Shown: piece after piece, positions 1 through 7,998 of the stretch
Layout of the letters: each line of letters begins with the position of its first letter
Numbering within the stretch: the first letter of the stretch is position 1
From: Bradyrhizobium sp. 138
GTDB taxonomy: Bacteria > Pseudomonadota > Alphaproteobacteria > Rhizobiales > Xanthobacteraceae
DNA length: 64,000 nucleotides
Assembly (NCBI RefSeq): GCF_023074075.1
Contig: NZ_JADPKT010000070.1
Coordinates: 211,805 to 275,804, forward strand
Direction of reading: 5' to 3'
Translations under genes and position numbers: made by a program
The notes under the pieces: model-generated
What the model was told of the DNA's origin: nothing
The model's input: only the letters and a program-made list of their open reading frames with translations
Databases searched by the model: none

Positions 1-65
1 TGGGGCTGGCGCTTGCCGAGCAAATTGAGATTCGGCCCGTTCAGGACGTAGACAAGACGACTCAT
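1..65 (-). CDS. aroQ: Type II 3-dehydroquinate dehydratase, N-terminal fragment cut by the window edge
   Basis: Only the first 21 codons are inside the window. The reverse strand from the ATG at 65 reads MSRLVYVLNGPNLNLLGKRQ, the N-terminus typical of type II dehydroquinases (the VLNGPNLNLLG block). The enzyme interconverts 3-dehydroquinate and 3-dehydroshikimate, in the shikimate pathway or in quinate catabolism. It starts 14 bases after the stop of the upstream ABC ATPase gene, so it is probably the next gene of the same leftward operon. Two shikimate/quinate dehydrogenase genes lie in that operon, which fits a quinate/shikimate role. The rest of the gene, including its catalytic residues, cannot be seen. 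Confidence 0.85.
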   Translation of the reverse strand, partial: MSRLVYVLNGPNLNLLGKRQP

Positions 66-79
66 GGAAGAAACTCCGT

Positions 80-826
80 TCAGTGATGGGCGAGGATCTC
101 GCCAAGGAACTGCTTGGTGCGGGCGTGCTGTGGACTGCGGAAGAAAGCATCGGGCGCGCCTTCTTCGATAATCTGTCCGTCAGCCATGAAGATGACCCGG
201 TCGGCAACTTGGCGGGCAAAGCCCATCTCGTGGGTGACGCAGATCATGGTCATACCGTCGTTGGCGAGGCCGATCATCGTATCGAGCACCTCCTTGACCA
301 TTTCCGGATCGAGGGCCGAGGTCGGCTCGTCAAACAGCATCACCTTGGGCTGCATGCAGAGCGCGCGCGCGATCGCGACGCGCTGTTGCTGACCGCCCGA
401 AAGCTGAGCCGGATATTTTTCGGCCTGATCGCCGATGCGCACCCGCTCGAGGTATTTTCGCGCGGCCGCCTCCGCCTCACTCTTGCTGGCGCGGCGCGCG
501 CGAATAGGCGCGAGCGTACAGTTCTGCAGCACTGTCATGTGCGGAAAGAGGTTGAAGCTCTGAAAGACCATGCCGACGTCCTGGCGTACGACATCGATGG
601 CCTTGATGCTGTCGTCGAGCCGATGGCCGTTCACCACGATGCTCCCCTGCTGGATCGCCTCCAGGCGGTTGATGCAGCGGATCAGCGTCGATTTGCCCGA
701 GCCGGACGGACCGCAGAGCACGATCTTTTCGCCCTTGCGTACGGTGAGATCGACATCGCGAAGGGCCTGGTACCCGCCGTACCATTTCTGCACGCCCTTC
801 ATTTCAATCAGGATCTGGTCTTGCAT
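80..826 (-). CDS. Polar amino acid-type ABC transporter ATP-binding protein (GlnQ family)
   Basis: This 248-residue cytoplasmic ATPase powers the importer formed with the two permeases and binding protein encoded upstream in the operon. Walker A (GPSGSGKST) is at about residues 39-47, the signature LSGGQQQRV at about 142-150 and Walker B (MLFDEP) at about 164-169, all in normal order for the family. A longer open frame runs further upstream, but the ATG at 826 gives the usual family N-terminus (IEMKGVQKWYG) and has GGAGA just before it. The substrate cannot be read from an ATPase; the neighbours suggest a quinate/shikimate-like acid or an amino acid. Confidence 0.93.
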   Translation of the reverse strand: MQDQILIEMKGVQKWYGGYQALRDVDLTVRKGEKIVLCGPSGSGKSTLIRCINRLEAIQQGSIVVNGHRLDDSIKAIDVVRQDVGMVFQSFNLFPHMTVLQNCTLAPIRARRASKSEAEAAARKYLERVRIGDQAEKYPAQLSGGQQQRVAIARALCMQPKVMLFDEPTSALDPEMVKEVLDTMIGLANDGMTMICVTHEMGFARQVADRVIFMADGQIIEEGAPDAFFRSPQHARTKQFLGEILAHH

Positions 827-885
827 GCTGGTCTCCGCTGCCCGACGGCGGCCGACGCGGATCGCGCGTCGGCCGCCCGCAGTGC

Positions 886-1713
886 CTACTGGACGGTGAA
901 GGGAACGCCGGGAACCGCGTCGGGGAAGGTCGGCACGGGCACCTTCATCCACTTGGCATAGAAGGCCGGCAGTTTGCCGTTAGACTTGATCTCGTCGATG
1001 AACTTGTTGGCCGTCTCGTTCCACTCCTTGTCTCCGAGGCGGGTGCAGGCGCCGTTGTACAGAGCGGTGAAGTGAAGCTTGGGCTCGAACCCAAGTTCGG
1101 GCTTTGCGGCATTCAGACGCTGCGGGTAGAAGCTGTTTGCGCCGACGGCCTGCACCTGACCGGAGAGCAGCGCTTGGATGGTGGCCGCGTCATCGTCGAA
1201 CCTGCGAATCTCGGTGCCCGCTGGAGCGCTGTTGGTGACCTGGGTGTCCTGCGTGGAAGACCGGGGAACGCCGATGACGTACTTGCCCATGTCGGCAGTG
1301 CTGCTGATCGGCGTTGCCTGGGCAGCGACAAGCGTGATCTCGTTGGCAACATACGGCTTGGAATATTGCACCGCCTTGGCGCGCTCCGGCAGCATCGCCA
1401 TGGTTGCGAACAGAATGTCGACGCGCCCCGTGGTCAGCGCCGGAATCCGATTGGCCACCGCCAGCGGGACGAACTCGGCCTTTACTCCGAGATATTCGGC
1501 GAAGGCGCGCCCCATGTCGGCATCGATGCCATCCTGCTTTCCCGAGCTATCGACATAGCCCCAAGGAGGATTGTCGCCCTGAATGCCGATGACGACGACG
1601 CCCTTCTTCTTGACGTCTTCCAGAGTGCCCGCCTGCGTTTCGGCAGAGACAGCGATGGCCCCCAGAGTCAAAAGCGCAACGCCGAGCTGACGACGACTGA
1701 GTGAAAACAACAT
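886..1713 (-). CDS. ABC transporter substrate-binding protein, family 3
   Basis: This 275-residue periplasmic receptor has an N-terminal signal peptide: a basic start (SRRQ), a hydrophobic stretch to about residue 24, and a probable cut after SAETQA. The mature part begins with the extracellular solute-binding family 3 pattern (VKKKGVVVIGIQGDNPPWGY), followed by the usual GIDADMGRAFAEYLG block. The ATG at 1713 is preceded by a strong AGGAGGAG ribosome site. It lies between the permease and ATPase genes of one importer. Family 3 proteins usually bind polar amino acids, but the operon holds shikimate-type dehydrogenases, so the ligand is open. Confidence 0.92.
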   Translation of the reverse strand: MLFSLSRRQLGVALLTLGAIAVSAETQAGTLEDVKKKGVVVIGIQGDNPPWGYVDSSGKQDGIDADMGRAFAEYLGVKAEFVPLAVANRIPALTTGRVDILFATMAMLPERAKAVQYSKPYVANEITLVAAQATPISSTADMGKYVIGVPRSSTQDTQVTNSAPAGTEIRRFDDDAATIQALLSGQVQAVGANSFYPQRLNAAKPELGFEPKLHFTALYNGACTRLGDKEWNETANKFIDEIKSNGKLPAFYAKWMKVPVPTFPDAVPGVPFTVQ

Positions 1714-1764
1714 GAAATTCCTCCTCCTGGTGATGGCTGTATTGATTGAGCAGGTGCGCCGTTC

Positions 1765-2421
1765 CTACCTTTGACTCGCCAGGGCGAGCCTGGCTTCCAT
1801 CCGACTGCCCCACCACGAGAGTGGCCAGCAGAGGATGAAGTACATTGCGCCGACCACACCGAAGACGAGCAACGGCTGGAAGGTCTGGTTCGATACGATT
1901 TGACCGGCGCGAGCGAGCTCGATGAAGCCGACGATGGCGGCGAGCGAAGTGCCCTTGATGAGCTGCACGAGATAGCCGATCGTGGCCGGCAGCGAGATGC
2001 GGATCGCCTGTGGCAGCACGATATCGCGCATGCGGGACGAATAGTGCAGTCCAAGCGCCATCGCCGCCTCGGTCTGGCCGCGCGGCACCGCCTGGATCGC
2101 GCCCCGCCAGATCTCGCCAAGGAAGGCGGAGGCATTGACTGTGAAACCGATCGCCACCGCGACGAAGGCGTCGAGCTTCAGCCCGGTCAGCGCCAATCCG
2201 TAGTACACGACGAATAGCTGCAGCAGCAGCGGCGTGCCCTGGAATACCCCGATGTAGATGCGGGTGATCCATTCCACGCCCTTGTGACCACAGGTGCGCA
2301 GCAATGCGACGGCCAGGCCTGCCGTGCAACCGCCCACAAATGCGACCAGCGTCAGCAGCACCGTCCATTGCAGCCCACGCAGCAGGAAGCCGAACTCGGG
2401 AAGACCAAAATGCGGTGCCAT
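1765..2421 (-). CDS. Polar amino acid-type ABC transporter permease (HisM/GlnP family)
   Basis: This 218-residue inner-membrane protein has several hydrophobic spans and the inner-membrane-component consensus that docks on the ATPase, at about residues 125-150 (ALGLHYSSRMRDIVLPQAIR). It most likely pairs with the adjacent permease as a heterodimer in one importer. The ATG at 2421 follows GGGGGGAG at proper spacing. The neighbouring permease gene ends 12 bases upstream, so the two are co-transcribed. Confidence 0.92.
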   Translation of the reverse strand: MAPHFGLPEFGFLLRGLQWTVLLTLVAFVGGCTAGLAVALLRTCGHKGVEWITRIYIGVFQGTPLLLQLFVVYYGLALTGLKLDAFVAVAIGFTVNASAFLGEIWRGAIQAVPRGQTEAAMALGLHYSSRMRDIVLPQAIRISLPATIGYLVQLIKGTSLAAIVGFIELARAGQIVSNQTFQPLLVFGVVGAMYFILCWPLSWWGSRMEARLALASQR

Positions 2422-2433
2422 GATCTCCCCCCT

Positions 2434-3102
2434 TCAGCGTGTCGGATATGAGAAGAAGCGGTGAGAGACGACCGCAAAGCCCAGCATCAACAGCCAGGAG
2501 ATCGCGAGGTAGAGGAAGGTGACCGAGAAGTAGACCTCGAAGCTGCGGAACGTGTCGCTTTCGATGCGCTGTGCAACCGACGTCAATTCGTAGGCCGACA
2601 CCGCCGAACAGATCGACGAGGTCAGGGTCAGCATGATGAACTGGCCCGTGAGCGAGGGGTAGATCGCGCGAAGCGCGGGCTTGAGCACGATGAAGCGGAA
2701 TACCTGGCCTTTGTGCAGGCCGAGCGCGTAGCCGGCTTCGACCTGTCCCTTGTGAATGGATTGCACTCCGCCGCGGATGATTTCGATGGCGTAGGCGCCG
2801 CCATTGACACCCAGCGCGATGATGGCGGTGGCAGTCGGATTGAGCTTCAATCCGATCAGCGGCAGGGCGAAGAACAGAAAGAAGATCTGCACCAGGAAAG
2901 GGGTGTTGCGCACGACCTCGACGAAGCCGATCACGAGAGCACGCAACCAGGCCGCTTTCGAATCGCGTGCCGCGACGCCGGCGACACCGATCATCATCGC
3001 GAGCGTCATGCCGGCAAGTGCCAGGCCCAACGTGCCCACGCAGCCCCACAGCAGCGCGGGCATGGCATGCCAAACCACCGAGAAATCGAGCGTATAGCCC
3101 AT
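2434..3102 (-). CDS. Polar amino acid-type ABC transporter permease (HisQ/GlnP family)
   Basis: This 222-residue membrane protein has the family's N-terminal pattern (LLWGCVGTLGLALAG) and the EAA-type loop (GYALGLHKGQVFRFIVLKPA) near the middle. It forms the transmembrane channel with the permease encoded next door. A good ribosome site (AGAGGAAA) precedes the ATG at 3102. About 50 bases separate it from the upstream quinate/shikimate dehydrogenase gene, so import and metabolism appear to share one transcript. Confidence 0.92.
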   Translation of the reverse strand: MGYTLDFSVVWHAMPALLWGCVGTLGLALAGMTLAMMIGVAGVAARDSKAAWLRALVIGFVEVVRNTPFLVQIFFLFFALPLIGLKLNPTATAIIALGVNGGAYAIEIIRGGVQSIHKGQVEAGYALGLHKGQVFRFIVLKPALRAIYPSLTGQFIMLTLTSSICSAVSAYELTSVAQRIESDTFRSFEVYFSVTFLYLAISWLLMLGFAVVSHRFFSYPTR

Positions 3103-3153
3103 CTTGCGTTTCCTCTCGGGCGTTGTGCGTGCCGCTCGCCCATCGGCCGGGTG

Positions 3154-4017
3154 TCACCCTCCCAGGGAGGCAAAAGTGGCGAAGAAGACGTCTGGATCGG
3201 GCGAAATGCCCGTGAACAGGCGGAATGCTTCGGTGCCCTGGAAGATCGCCATGCCGCCACCGTCGACGGTACGGCAGCCGAGGGCGCGCGCCGCGCGCAG
3301 CAGTGCGGTTTCCAGCGGGAAATAGACGATCTCGGCGACCCACAGATCGCGACGCAGCAAGACCGTCGGCAGCGGCGTGCCCGGATATTTGTCCATGCCG
3401 ATCGGCGTTGCGTTGACGATTCCGTCTGCGGCAGCCACGGCCGTTGCAACGTCCTGGCCGGCCCTCAGGCGCCCCCCTTCAAATCGGGGGGACAATCCGT
3501 CCACCACGCTCTGCGCCTTGGCCAGGTCCACGTCGACAATAGTCAACTCCTGCACGCCAAGTTTCATCAGCGCAAAAGCGACTGCCGCGCCGGCGCCGCC
3601 CGCGCCGAATTGCACGACCCGACCGAGTGATGCACCTTGCATGTTGCGGCGAAAATTCTCGGCGAAGCCGAACCAGTCGGTGTTGTGGCCGGTCATTCGA
3701 CCGTTCCTGATGACCACGGTGTTCACGGCACCAAGCGCCTGCGCCTCAGGCGCAAGCTCGTCCAATAGGGGAAGGATGGCCTGCTTGCAGGGATGGGTCA
3801 CGTTCAACCCGTCAAAGCCCATCCGCCTTGCTGCCGTGAGCAATTCCGGCAACGCCTCCACACCGAGCTTCAACTCCGCTAGGTCGATCTTCTTGTAGAG
3901 ATAGCGGATGCCGACGGCGTCAGCGGCCGCTTCGTGCATGGGCGGCGTGCGGGACGCAGCGATGCCGCTGCCGATCAGGCCGACGAGAAAGCGGGGCTTG
4001 GGATACATGCTCGGCAT
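3154..4017 (-). CDS. Quinate/shikimate dehydrogenase (QsuD-type, AroE superfamily)
   Basis: This 287-residue NAD(P)-dependent oxidoreductase should act on quinate and/or shikimate. The substrate motif is GLIGSGIAASRTPPMHE, the SRTP form of actinobacterial QsuD-type catabolic enzymes rather than the SKSP form of AroE. Lys in NVTHPCKQ and Asp in GHNTDW are the expected catalytic pair, and GAGGAGAAVA is the dinucleotide loop. The C-terminus (MAIFQGTEAFRLFTGI) also matches that group as I recall it. The frame is open further upstream, but the ATG at 4017 lies just after the stop of the preceding aroE-like gene. Two dehydrogenases side by side suggest a catabolic and a second specificity. Confidence 0.85.
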   Translation of the reverse strand: MPSMYPKPRFLVGLIGSGIAASRTPPMHEAAADAVGIRYLYKKIDLAELKLGVEALPELLTAARRMGFDGLNVTHPCKQAILPLLDELAPEAQALGAVNTVVIRNGRMTGHNTDWFGFAENFRRNMQGASLGRVVQFGAGGAGAAVAFALMKLGVQELTIVDVDLAKAQSVVDGLSPRFEGGRLRAGQDVATAVAAADGIVNATPIGMDKYPGTPLPTVLLRRDLWVAEIVYFPLETALLRAARALGCRTVDGGGMAIFQGTEAFRLFTGISPDPDVFFATFASLGG

Positions 4018-4022
4018 CGCCG

Positions 4023-4850
4023 TCAGCTCAATGGGACGGTCAGTTCGGCGATGACCTGAGCCGTGCTCGGTCGAACGCCGCGCCACCAGGCAAAAGCTTC
4101 CGCCGCCTGCTCAACCAGCATGCCGACGCCGTCGGCCAGCTTGGCGACGCCTTCGGCGCGGGCCGCTTGCAGAAAGGGAGTCAATCCTTTGCCATAGGCG
4201 AGTTCGTACGCCAGCTCCGCACCGCGGAAGACATTGCCTGGAAGCGGCGGCATTTCACCGCGCAGGCTGGCCGAGGTCGCGTTGACAACGACGTCGTAGC
4301 CCTCGGCAAGATCGGCCAGCTCGGCATAGCCGCTGACGATCAGGGGACCACAACCGGCAAACTCTTCAGCCAATGCCACCGCCTTCGACAGCGTTCGGTT
4401 GACGAGAACCAGCTCGGACGGCTCCTGGCGCAGGAACGGCAGCAGCGCGCCGCGCGCTGCTCCTCCAGCGCCAAGTATCAGGACGCGCCGGCCGGCCATT
4501 TTGACGCCGAGATTGACGGTGATGTCACGCACGAGGCCGATCCCGTCGAAATTCTCGGCAATGATCCGATCGCCCTCGAACTTCAGGCAGTTTGCGGCGC
4601 CTGCTCGTTTGGCGCTCTCCGAAAGCTCGCTTGCATAGGCGAATGCATCGAGCTTGAACGGAGCGGTGATGTTCAGCCCCTTGGCGCCCTCTGTCCGGAA
4701 TTGATCCACCCGTTCGTTGAAGCCGTTAAGCGGTCCCTCGATCGCCTCATAGACAAGGTCCTGTCCCGTCATTCGGGCGAAAGTGCCATGGATGAGGGGT
4801 GATTTGCTGAAGCCGATCGGATTGCCGATCACCGCATAGCGATCGCTCAT
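4023..4850 (-). CDS. aroE: Shikimate dehydrogenase family protein (AroE type)
   Basis: This 275-residue protein starts with the classic AroE pattern (YAVIGNPIGFSKSPLIH). The catalytic Lys is in NITAPFKLDA and the Asp in NFDGIGL; most AroE proteins have Thr or Tyr where this one has Phe. GAGGAARGA is the NADP-binding loop and LVNRT follows as the adenosine-phosphate contact. The expected reaction is dehydroshikimate to shikimate or the reverse. It sits three bases after the CoA-transferase gene in a catabolic operon with its own importer, so it may be a specialised paralog and the housekeeping aroE may be elsewhere. Confidence 0.88.
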   Translation of the reverse strand: MSDRYAVIGNPIGFSKSPLIHGTFARMTGQDLVYEAIEGPLNGFNERVDQFRTEGAKGLNITAPFKLDAFAYASELSESAKRAGAANCLKFEGDRIIAENFDGIGLVRDITVNLGVKMAGRRVLILGAGGAARGALLPFLRQEPSELVLVNRTLSKAVALAEEFAGCGPLIVSGYAELADLAEGYDVVVNATSASLRGEMPPLPGNVFRGAELAYELAYGKGLTPFLQAARAEGVAKLADGVGMLVEQAAEAFAWWRGVRPSTAQVIAELTVPLS

Positions 4851-4853
4851 GGC

Positions 4854-6080
4854 TCACTCCTGCACGGCAGCTTCGTTGTAGAGGACGCCGTCGCGCACCA
4901 TGGCGTCGACGAGCTCGGCCGACAGTCCGAGCGAGCCGGCAATGCGGCGGTTGTCCTGGCCGAGCAGTGGTGCCGGAGCATGCACCGTGGTGTCGCAGTT
5001 GGAGAAGCGGAACGGCAAGTTCGGCAGCGTCACCCTGCCGAGTACGGGATGCTCCTGCTCGACCAGCATACCACGCGCGTGGATCTGCGGGTCCTTCACC
5101 ACCTCTTCGATGGTCTGCACGGGGGCGGACGGCACACCTGCTTCGTCGAGTGCCGCGAGGCAGGCATCCCGGGATGGTTGCGACAGCGTCCAGTTGCGCA
5201 CAATCTCCATCGCCTCGGCATAATGGGCGTTGCGCGCGGCGGGCGTGGTGAAGCGTTCGTCGGACGCCAACGGGCCTCCCCCAATCAGCATCGCCAATCG
5301 CCGCCACGCGTCGTCGACTTGCGCAGCGATGACGAGATTGCCGTCCCGGGCCGGAAAGATTCCGTAGACGGTCGAGTCCGGCTGTCCGCTGCCGGTCTGC
5401 TTCGGCAGATCGGTGCCGCCGGAGAGGAAGTAGCGCTGCACCGCATAGTCGTGCATCGAGACCATGCAGTCGTACAGCGCCAGATCGATATGCTGGCCGC
5501 GCCCGGACGACGCGCGGCCGACCAGCGCTGCATTGATGGCAGCCACGCCGTGAATGCCCGTGTACATGTCGGCCAGCGGCATCCGCAGCAGGGGCGGCGC
5601 TTCGCCGGGATTGCCCAGTTGCGCCAGGGCGCCCGACATCGCCTCCGCGATCAGGCCGAATCCCGGACGGTCGGCATAGGGACCGGTGTGGCCATAGGCG
5701 GAGACCGAGCAGTAAATCAGTCCGGGATTCCGCGCCGACAGCGCCTTGTAGCCGAGCCCGAGACGGTCGAGCGCGCCAGGGCGGTAGTTCTCAATGAAGA
5801 CATCGGCCGTGTCGACCAGCTTCATCATCATGTCGAGGCCACGTTTGTCGCGCAGATCGATACACAGGCCCTGCTTTCCCATGTTCTGCTGCAGGAAGTA
5901 GCCGGATTGTCCGTCCTTGAAATAGCCATGGGCGCGACCCGCATCGCCTGCCTTCGGACGCTCCACCTTGATGACCTCGGCGCCCATCGCCGCGAGGCAC
6001 CGGCCCATGAACGGGCCTGCCAGGAAATGGCTGTAGTCGATGACGCGAATGCCTCTCAGCGGCAGATCTTGGCCCGTCAT
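4854..6080 (-). CDS. Family III CoA-transferase (CaiB/BaiF/Frc type)
   Basis: This 408-residue cytoplasmic enzyme would move CoA between organic acids through an aspartyl intermediate. The N-terminus (GIRVIDYSHFLAGPFMGR) and the VFIENYRPGALDRLGLGY block are family hallmarks, and the likely catalytic Asp is in PLADMYTG. The open frame extends well upstream, but the ATG at 6080 overlaps the stop of the MaoC gene by four bases (ATGA) and gives the standard start. With a hydratase and a VOC protein encoded upstream, it suggests activation of an acid to a CoA ester. Confidence 0.92.
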   Translation of the reverse strand: MTGQDLPLRGIRVIDYSHFLAGPFMGRCLAAMGAEVIKVERPKAGDAGRAHGYFKDGQSGYFLQQNMGKQGLCIDLRDKRGLDMMMKLVDTADVFIENYRPGALDRLGLGYKALSARNPGLIYCSVSAYGHTGPYADRPGFGLIAEAMSGALAQLGNPGEAPPLLRMPLADMYTGIHGVAAINAALVGRASSGRGQHIDLALYDCMVSMHDYAVQRYFLSGGTDLPKQTGSGQPDSTVYGIFPARDGNLVIAAQVDDAWRRLAMLIGGGPLASDERFTTPAARNAHYAEAMEIVRNWTLSQPSRDACLAALDEAGVPSAPVQTIEEVVKDPQIHARGMLVEQEHPVLGRVTLPNLPFRFSNCDTTVHAPAPLLGQDNRRIAGSLGLSAELVDAMVRDGVLYNEAAVQE

Positions 6081-6547
6081 GCCTGCTCTCCCGCCGCCTT
6101 GGTCGTCGGCCGCATCGGAATCATCAGCCGATGCTCGCCGAGTTGCACCACTTCGCCGCGCTGATTGATCAGCTCCGAGGGCAGCACCACGATGCCCCAC
6201 CCTTCCCGCTTCGTGGCGCGCATTGAACCGACGCGGAACCTCACATGCACGGTGTCGCCGAGCTTGATCGGCAGCTTGAAATCCCACGTCCAGCCCAGCG
6301 ACATTCCCGGAAGAAAGCGGTAGTCGGCTCGAGTCTTCAAACCGTCGGCGAGCGACAGACCGAACAGCCCGTGCGCGACGCGCGTGCCGAAGGGTGTGGT
6401 CTTGGCGTAGTCCTCGTCGACATGCACAGGCGTGAAATCACCCGTCAGTTCGGCATAGGCATTCACCATCGTTTCAGTGACCGTCACCGAGGGGGTGACG
6501 CATTCGTCGCCGACCTTGGCATCGTTCCAGTAGCGCTCATCGGTCAT
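6077..6547 (-). CDS. MaoC-like hydratase/dehydratase
   Basis: This 156-residue single hot-dog protein carries the hydratase-2 motif AYAELTGDFTPVHVDEDYA with both expected catalytic residues, the Asp and the His. Family members hydrate or dehydrate enoyl-CoA and mesaconyl-type CoA esters. The long frame upstream is a shadow of the VOC gene; the ATG at 6547 starts a normal MaoC N-terminus (MTDERYWNDAKVGDE). It is translationally coupled by ATGA to the CoA-transferase gene, so the two probably work on the same CoA ester. Confidence 0.92.
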   Translation of the reverse strand: MTDERYWNDAKVGDECVTPSVTVTETMVNAYAELTGDFTPVHVDEDYAKTTPFGTRVAHGLFGLSLADGLKTRADYRFLPGMSLGWTWDFKLPIKLGDTVHVRFRVGSMRATKREGWGIVVLPSELINQRGEVVQLGEHRLMIPMRPTTKAAGEQA

Positions 6548-6560
6548 GTCGCGTCTTCCT

Positions 6561-6947
6561 CTAGGCACGTGGATTGATCGCCAGGGCCGCTTCCACGGCG
6601 CCTGCGCTGGCTTGCAGGATTTCGACGTTGAGCCCACCCGGCAGCTCGAGCCAGTTCGGCCCCGCAGGCAACGCCTTGGCGCCCCACGCGGCGGCACGGG
6701 CGAGCACACCTTCGTAATCGTCCACCATGATGCCCAGATGGGCGAGGCGCCCCTCGGGTCCGACAAAACTCGCATCCTCGATCAGTTGCACGCTTCCGAG
6801 CACCCATACCTGCCGCGGGCGTGCGCCGTCGGCGGGTTGCTCGTCGCGAATGGCGAGACCCAGCACCTCACGAAAGAAGCCGACGTGATGATCGACATCC
6901 GGCACGCGGATCGCGACGTGTTCGACATAGGCGCGTGGCAACGACAT
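6561..6947 (-). CDS. VOC-superfamily (glyoxalase/epimerase-like) protein
   Basis: This 128-residue protein has the vicinal-oxygen-chelate layout, with two beta-alpha-beta-beta-beta units. One starts at YVEHVAIRVPDVDHHVGFF and the second at GRLAHLGIMVDDYEGV. Several His, Glu and Asp positions could be metal ligands. Relatives include methylmalonyl-CoA epimerase and glyoxalase I. Its position between a PanE-like reductase gene and a MaoC hydratase gene fits a CoA-ester epimerase or an isomerase for a keto acid. The ATG at 6947 is chosen because the upstream gene stops at 6952. Confidence 0.85.
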   Translation of the reverse strand: MSLPRAYVEHVAIRVPDVDHHVGFFREVLGLAIRDEQPADGARPRQVWVLGSVQLIEDASFVGPEGRLAHLGIMVDDYEGVLARAAAWGAKALPAGPNWLELPGGLNVEILQASAGAVEAALAINPRA

Positions 6948-6951
6948 CGGC

Positions 6952-7896
6952 TCAGGCCTTTCCTGGATAATCGCTGCGGGCATATTCGAGCCCTTTCACC
7001 AACGCGACGAGGGTCGAGTTGACGGGGGTCGGCACGTTGAGCTTGGCGCCCCAACGCACGACGGAGCCGTGAATGTAATCAACCTCGGTCAGATTGCCGG
7101 ACTGCAGGCTCTGCAACATCGACGTCTTGAACTCGGGCGGCAGTCCAGCAGATGCCATCGTCCAGGCGCGGCGCGGATCTGCAATGGAGATCTTCACGCC
7201 GGCCGCCTGCGCGACCGCGATGCCCTCCGAGATCGCGGCCAGCGCGCAATCTTCCAGGATCGGCAGCGAATAGAGGCCGCCGTAAGTCAGCCCGGTAACG
7301 GCGGTAATCCCTCCTCCGGCGACGTTGATGAACAACTTGTCCCACATCGTGCCCAGGATGTTGTCGCTGAGCAGCGTGAGAATGCCGGCACGATTGAACG
7401 TCTCGGAAATCCGCTGTGCGCGGTCCGTCAAGCGTCCGTCAAGTTCGCCGATGATGGTTTCCTTGCCGATGATCCCGGATCGAACATGACCAGGGCCGAG
7501 CAGCACGCCGCCAACGTAGGTCTTACCTGCCATCACCCGGTCACGGCCGACTTCCTCCGAGAGGATGTCCTCGTGACCAAGACCGTTCTGAAGCGACATC
7601 ACGATCGTCTGCGGCCCGATGATCGGCGCTGCCGCCCGGATCGCATCCCGCGTGTGATAGGATTTGACGAGGACGATGACGAGGTCCGCCACGATGCCGA
7701 CCTGGTCCGCGGAGGTGCAGGCAGAGACCTTCACGACGGTCTCGGCGTCACCTTCGAGCATCCGCAGACCGGCAGCATTGATCGCGTCGACATGAGCCTG
7801 AAACGGATCGATCAACCAGACCTCGGCACCGCCTCGTGCCAACGTGCCGCCGATGGTCGAGCCCAGGGCTCCTGCTCCGATAAAGCAGATCCTCAT
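6952..7896 (-). CDS. 2-dehydropantoate 2-reductase family oxidoreductase (PanE/ApbA type)
   Basis: This 314-residue protein is a ketopantoate reductase homolog. The Rossmann motif GAGALGSTIGGTLA is at residues 7-20, the mid-protein VSLQNGLGHED block is typical, and the C-terminal domain carries the helical ketopantoate-reductase signature (GTMWDKLFINVAGG). It is the first gene of the leftward operon, divergent from a LysR gene. In a catabolic operon it more likely reduces or oxidises another 2-keto or hydroxy acid than makes pantoate. Confidence 0.88.
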   Translation of the reverse strand: MRICFIGAGALGSTIGGTLARGGAEVWLIDPFQAHVDAINAAGLRMLEGDAETVVKVSACTSADQVGIVADLVIVLVKSYHTRDAIRAAAPIIGPQTIVMSLQNGLGHEDILSEEVGRDRVMAGKTYVGGVLLGPGHVRSGIIGKETIIGELDGRLTDRAQRISETFNRAGILTLLSDNILGTMWDKLFINVAGGGITAVTGLTYGGLYSLPILEDCALAAISEGIAVAQAAGVKISIADPRRAWTMASAGLPPEFKTSMLQSLQSGNLTEVDYIHGSVVRWGAKLNVPTPVNSTLVALVKGLEYARSDYPGKA

Positions 7897-7957
7897 CCGA
7901 ACGCTTCTCCCTCGCCCATTTTGGCGTTGGAAGCGTGCTAGCAGGCTGCCCGGTATT

Positions 7958-7983
7958 TGGATATGCTATGACCCTTATATCCA
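7958..7983. promoter_or_regulatory. Candidate LysR-type operator in the divergent promoter
   Basis: The 102-base gap between the PanE-like gene and the LysR gene holds an inverted repeat with TGGATAT at 7958-7964 and ATATCCA at 7977-7983, separated by 12 bases. Size, spacing and location, ending 15 bases before the LysR start, fit a LysR-type binding site that would control both directions. No binding data can be seen here. Confidence 0.5.
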
Positions 7984-7998
7984 TTATTGCAGATCGCA

